A DNA stretch of 19,626 nucleotides from Chromera velia (lineage: Eukaryota > Sar > Chromeraceae): the NCBI GenBank assembly GCA_018398765.1, contig JAHBMJ010002371.1, positions 1 to 19,626 of the forward strand, written 5' to 3'. The translations under genes were made by a program, and so were the position numbers. Positions 18,856 to 19,626 of the stretch are shown here, in pieces; position 1 is the first letter of the stretch, and every line of letters begins with the position of its first letter. The notes below the pieces were generated by a model, which saw nothing but the letters and a program-made list of their open reading frames with translations, was not told the DNA's origin and did not search any database.

Positions 18856-19537
18856 CGGAGAAGGAGCCAGTAGAGCTCTTGAGTCATTGCATGATCGATC
18901 GAACGAATTTGTGCAGTTCCCGCAAAGGTTTTCAGTTGCACGTCAGCGGGGGATTCAATTGACAGCTAGTTATATATATAATTGCTCGATCGATCCGACG
19001 ATCGATCGACCCAATAATTATATACATGCATGCGCATGCAGTGCAACACGCGTACCGTATATTTTACCATACTTTGCCCACCGGGGTTTCGGGTCCTCCA
19101 CCTAAACATACCAAGTTTAAAAAAACTCCAGATAAATCCATGTAAAGAGCCTGCCCAAAAATGAGGGGGCACTCATGCATTGCAGCCTACAAGAAGCGTG
19201 CACTGCCTCAGTCACAGCTCAGGATTCCTCAATCTAACCTAGAGAGAGAAAAGAGTCGTCAGCCTCCCGGGTGGACGGTCTGGTGGGTGCCCTGCAGAAA
19301 GAAGAAAGCGACACATATGAACAGAGGGGCATGCAGGGAGACGGATGGGCAAATCTTTCAGTTCTTATCACTCCAATAAAAATTTGATAGAAAAGGCTGT
19401 TCTATGGACCCCCCCGACCTCAAAGATGTAATCAGCAACTTTGGAGACCCCCATTTGGTCACTTGAGCTGTGACCCAAGATCTCCCCCTGCCTCGACTTT
19501 GCACGATATCTCCAGCCAAAAAAGAGACGGCAGAGAA
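18856..19537. other. Upstream/intergenic region
   Basis: Apart from the inverted repeat it holds no supported gene. A short frame from ATG 19404 (MDPPDLKDVISNFGDPHLVT) stops at TGA, with coding-like text after it (AVTQDLPLPRLCTISPAKKE). Its reverse strand is also open (19358-19543). This pattern is often seen in dispersed repeats, but no family can be named. Confidence 0.3.
18975..19024. repeat. Hairpin-like nested inverted repeat
   Basis: Inner arms TCGATCGATC (18986-18995) and GATCGATCGA (19000-19009) have a CGAC loop. Outer arms TATATAATT (18975-18983) and AATTATATA (19016-19024) enclose them with a small mismatch. It sits upstream of the small minus-strand gene and next to a TGCATGC-rich stretch. 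Confidence 0.75.
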
Positions 19538-19626
19538 ATGCATGCACGGGCGGCCCCGGAAGGCAGTGCGAAAGTGGGCAAAGTATGGGTGAATCTGGTA
19601 TCTGAAGAAAAATTCGTATGGGAGGT
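19538..19626 (+). CDS. Possible 5' end of a gene leaving the window
   Basis: ATG at 19538 opens MHARAAPEGSAKVGKVWVNL followed by VSEEKFVWE, and stays open to the window end. The frame is also open upstream to a TGA at about 19469. The text looks protein-like, but 29 codons are too few to be sure. Confidence 0.2.
   Translation, partial: MHARAAPEGSAKVGKVWVNLVSEEKFVWE

Overview
The window is nuclear DNA from an intron-rich protist. Reading frames end at GT...AG junctions whose phases interlock. Intergenic DNA carries tetranucleotide and dinucleotide microsatellites, and the octamer TGCATGCA is strongly over-represented. No bacterial operon layout, tRNA, rRNA or CRISPR array was seen. An alveolate such as a chromerid alga would fit the octamer, splice style and protein style, but nothing here proves a taxon.

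Layout. (1) 146-2839, plus strand: one intron-containing gene for a Sel1-like/TPR repeat protein. It is interrupted by an 11-bp tandem duplication and by a G8 homopolymer shift, so it is either a decaying gene or carries assembly errors. (2) 2840-4714: intergenic DNA ending in an AT-rich island of about 0.8 kb with scraps of reading frames. (3) 4715-16070, minus strand: the main feature. Sixteen exons with consistent phases give a predicted protein of about 2,500 residues. It has an N-terminal membrane block, a long acidic linker with an internal duplication, and a family-2 glycosyltransferase (GT2) core with VCDN, LDDD, HGED and KQRW motifs. After that come the usual post-catalytic membrane helices, then about 800 residues of low-complexity linker with triplicated RRVSLFPS units, and a second membrane block that resembles the first. 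A read-through of the splice donor after exon 8 would instead end the protein at 1,243 residues, directly after the GT2 part. (4) 16071-17471: intergenic, with a CT repeat, a second AT-rich island and overlapping palindromes. (5) 17472-18585, minus strand: a five-exon gene for a 242-residue protein that I do not recognise, with a possible upstream extension broken by one in-frame TGA. (6) 18721-19626: a hairpin-like inverted repeat and possibly the first codons of another plus-strand gene.

Functional picture. The large protein is most simply a processive membrane polysaccharide synthase, for example for wall, matrix or capsule glycan, with regulatory linkers and extra membrane modules attached. 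The other two genes show no clear functional link to it. All gene models come from reading splice sites and frames by eye; none is supported by transcripts here.
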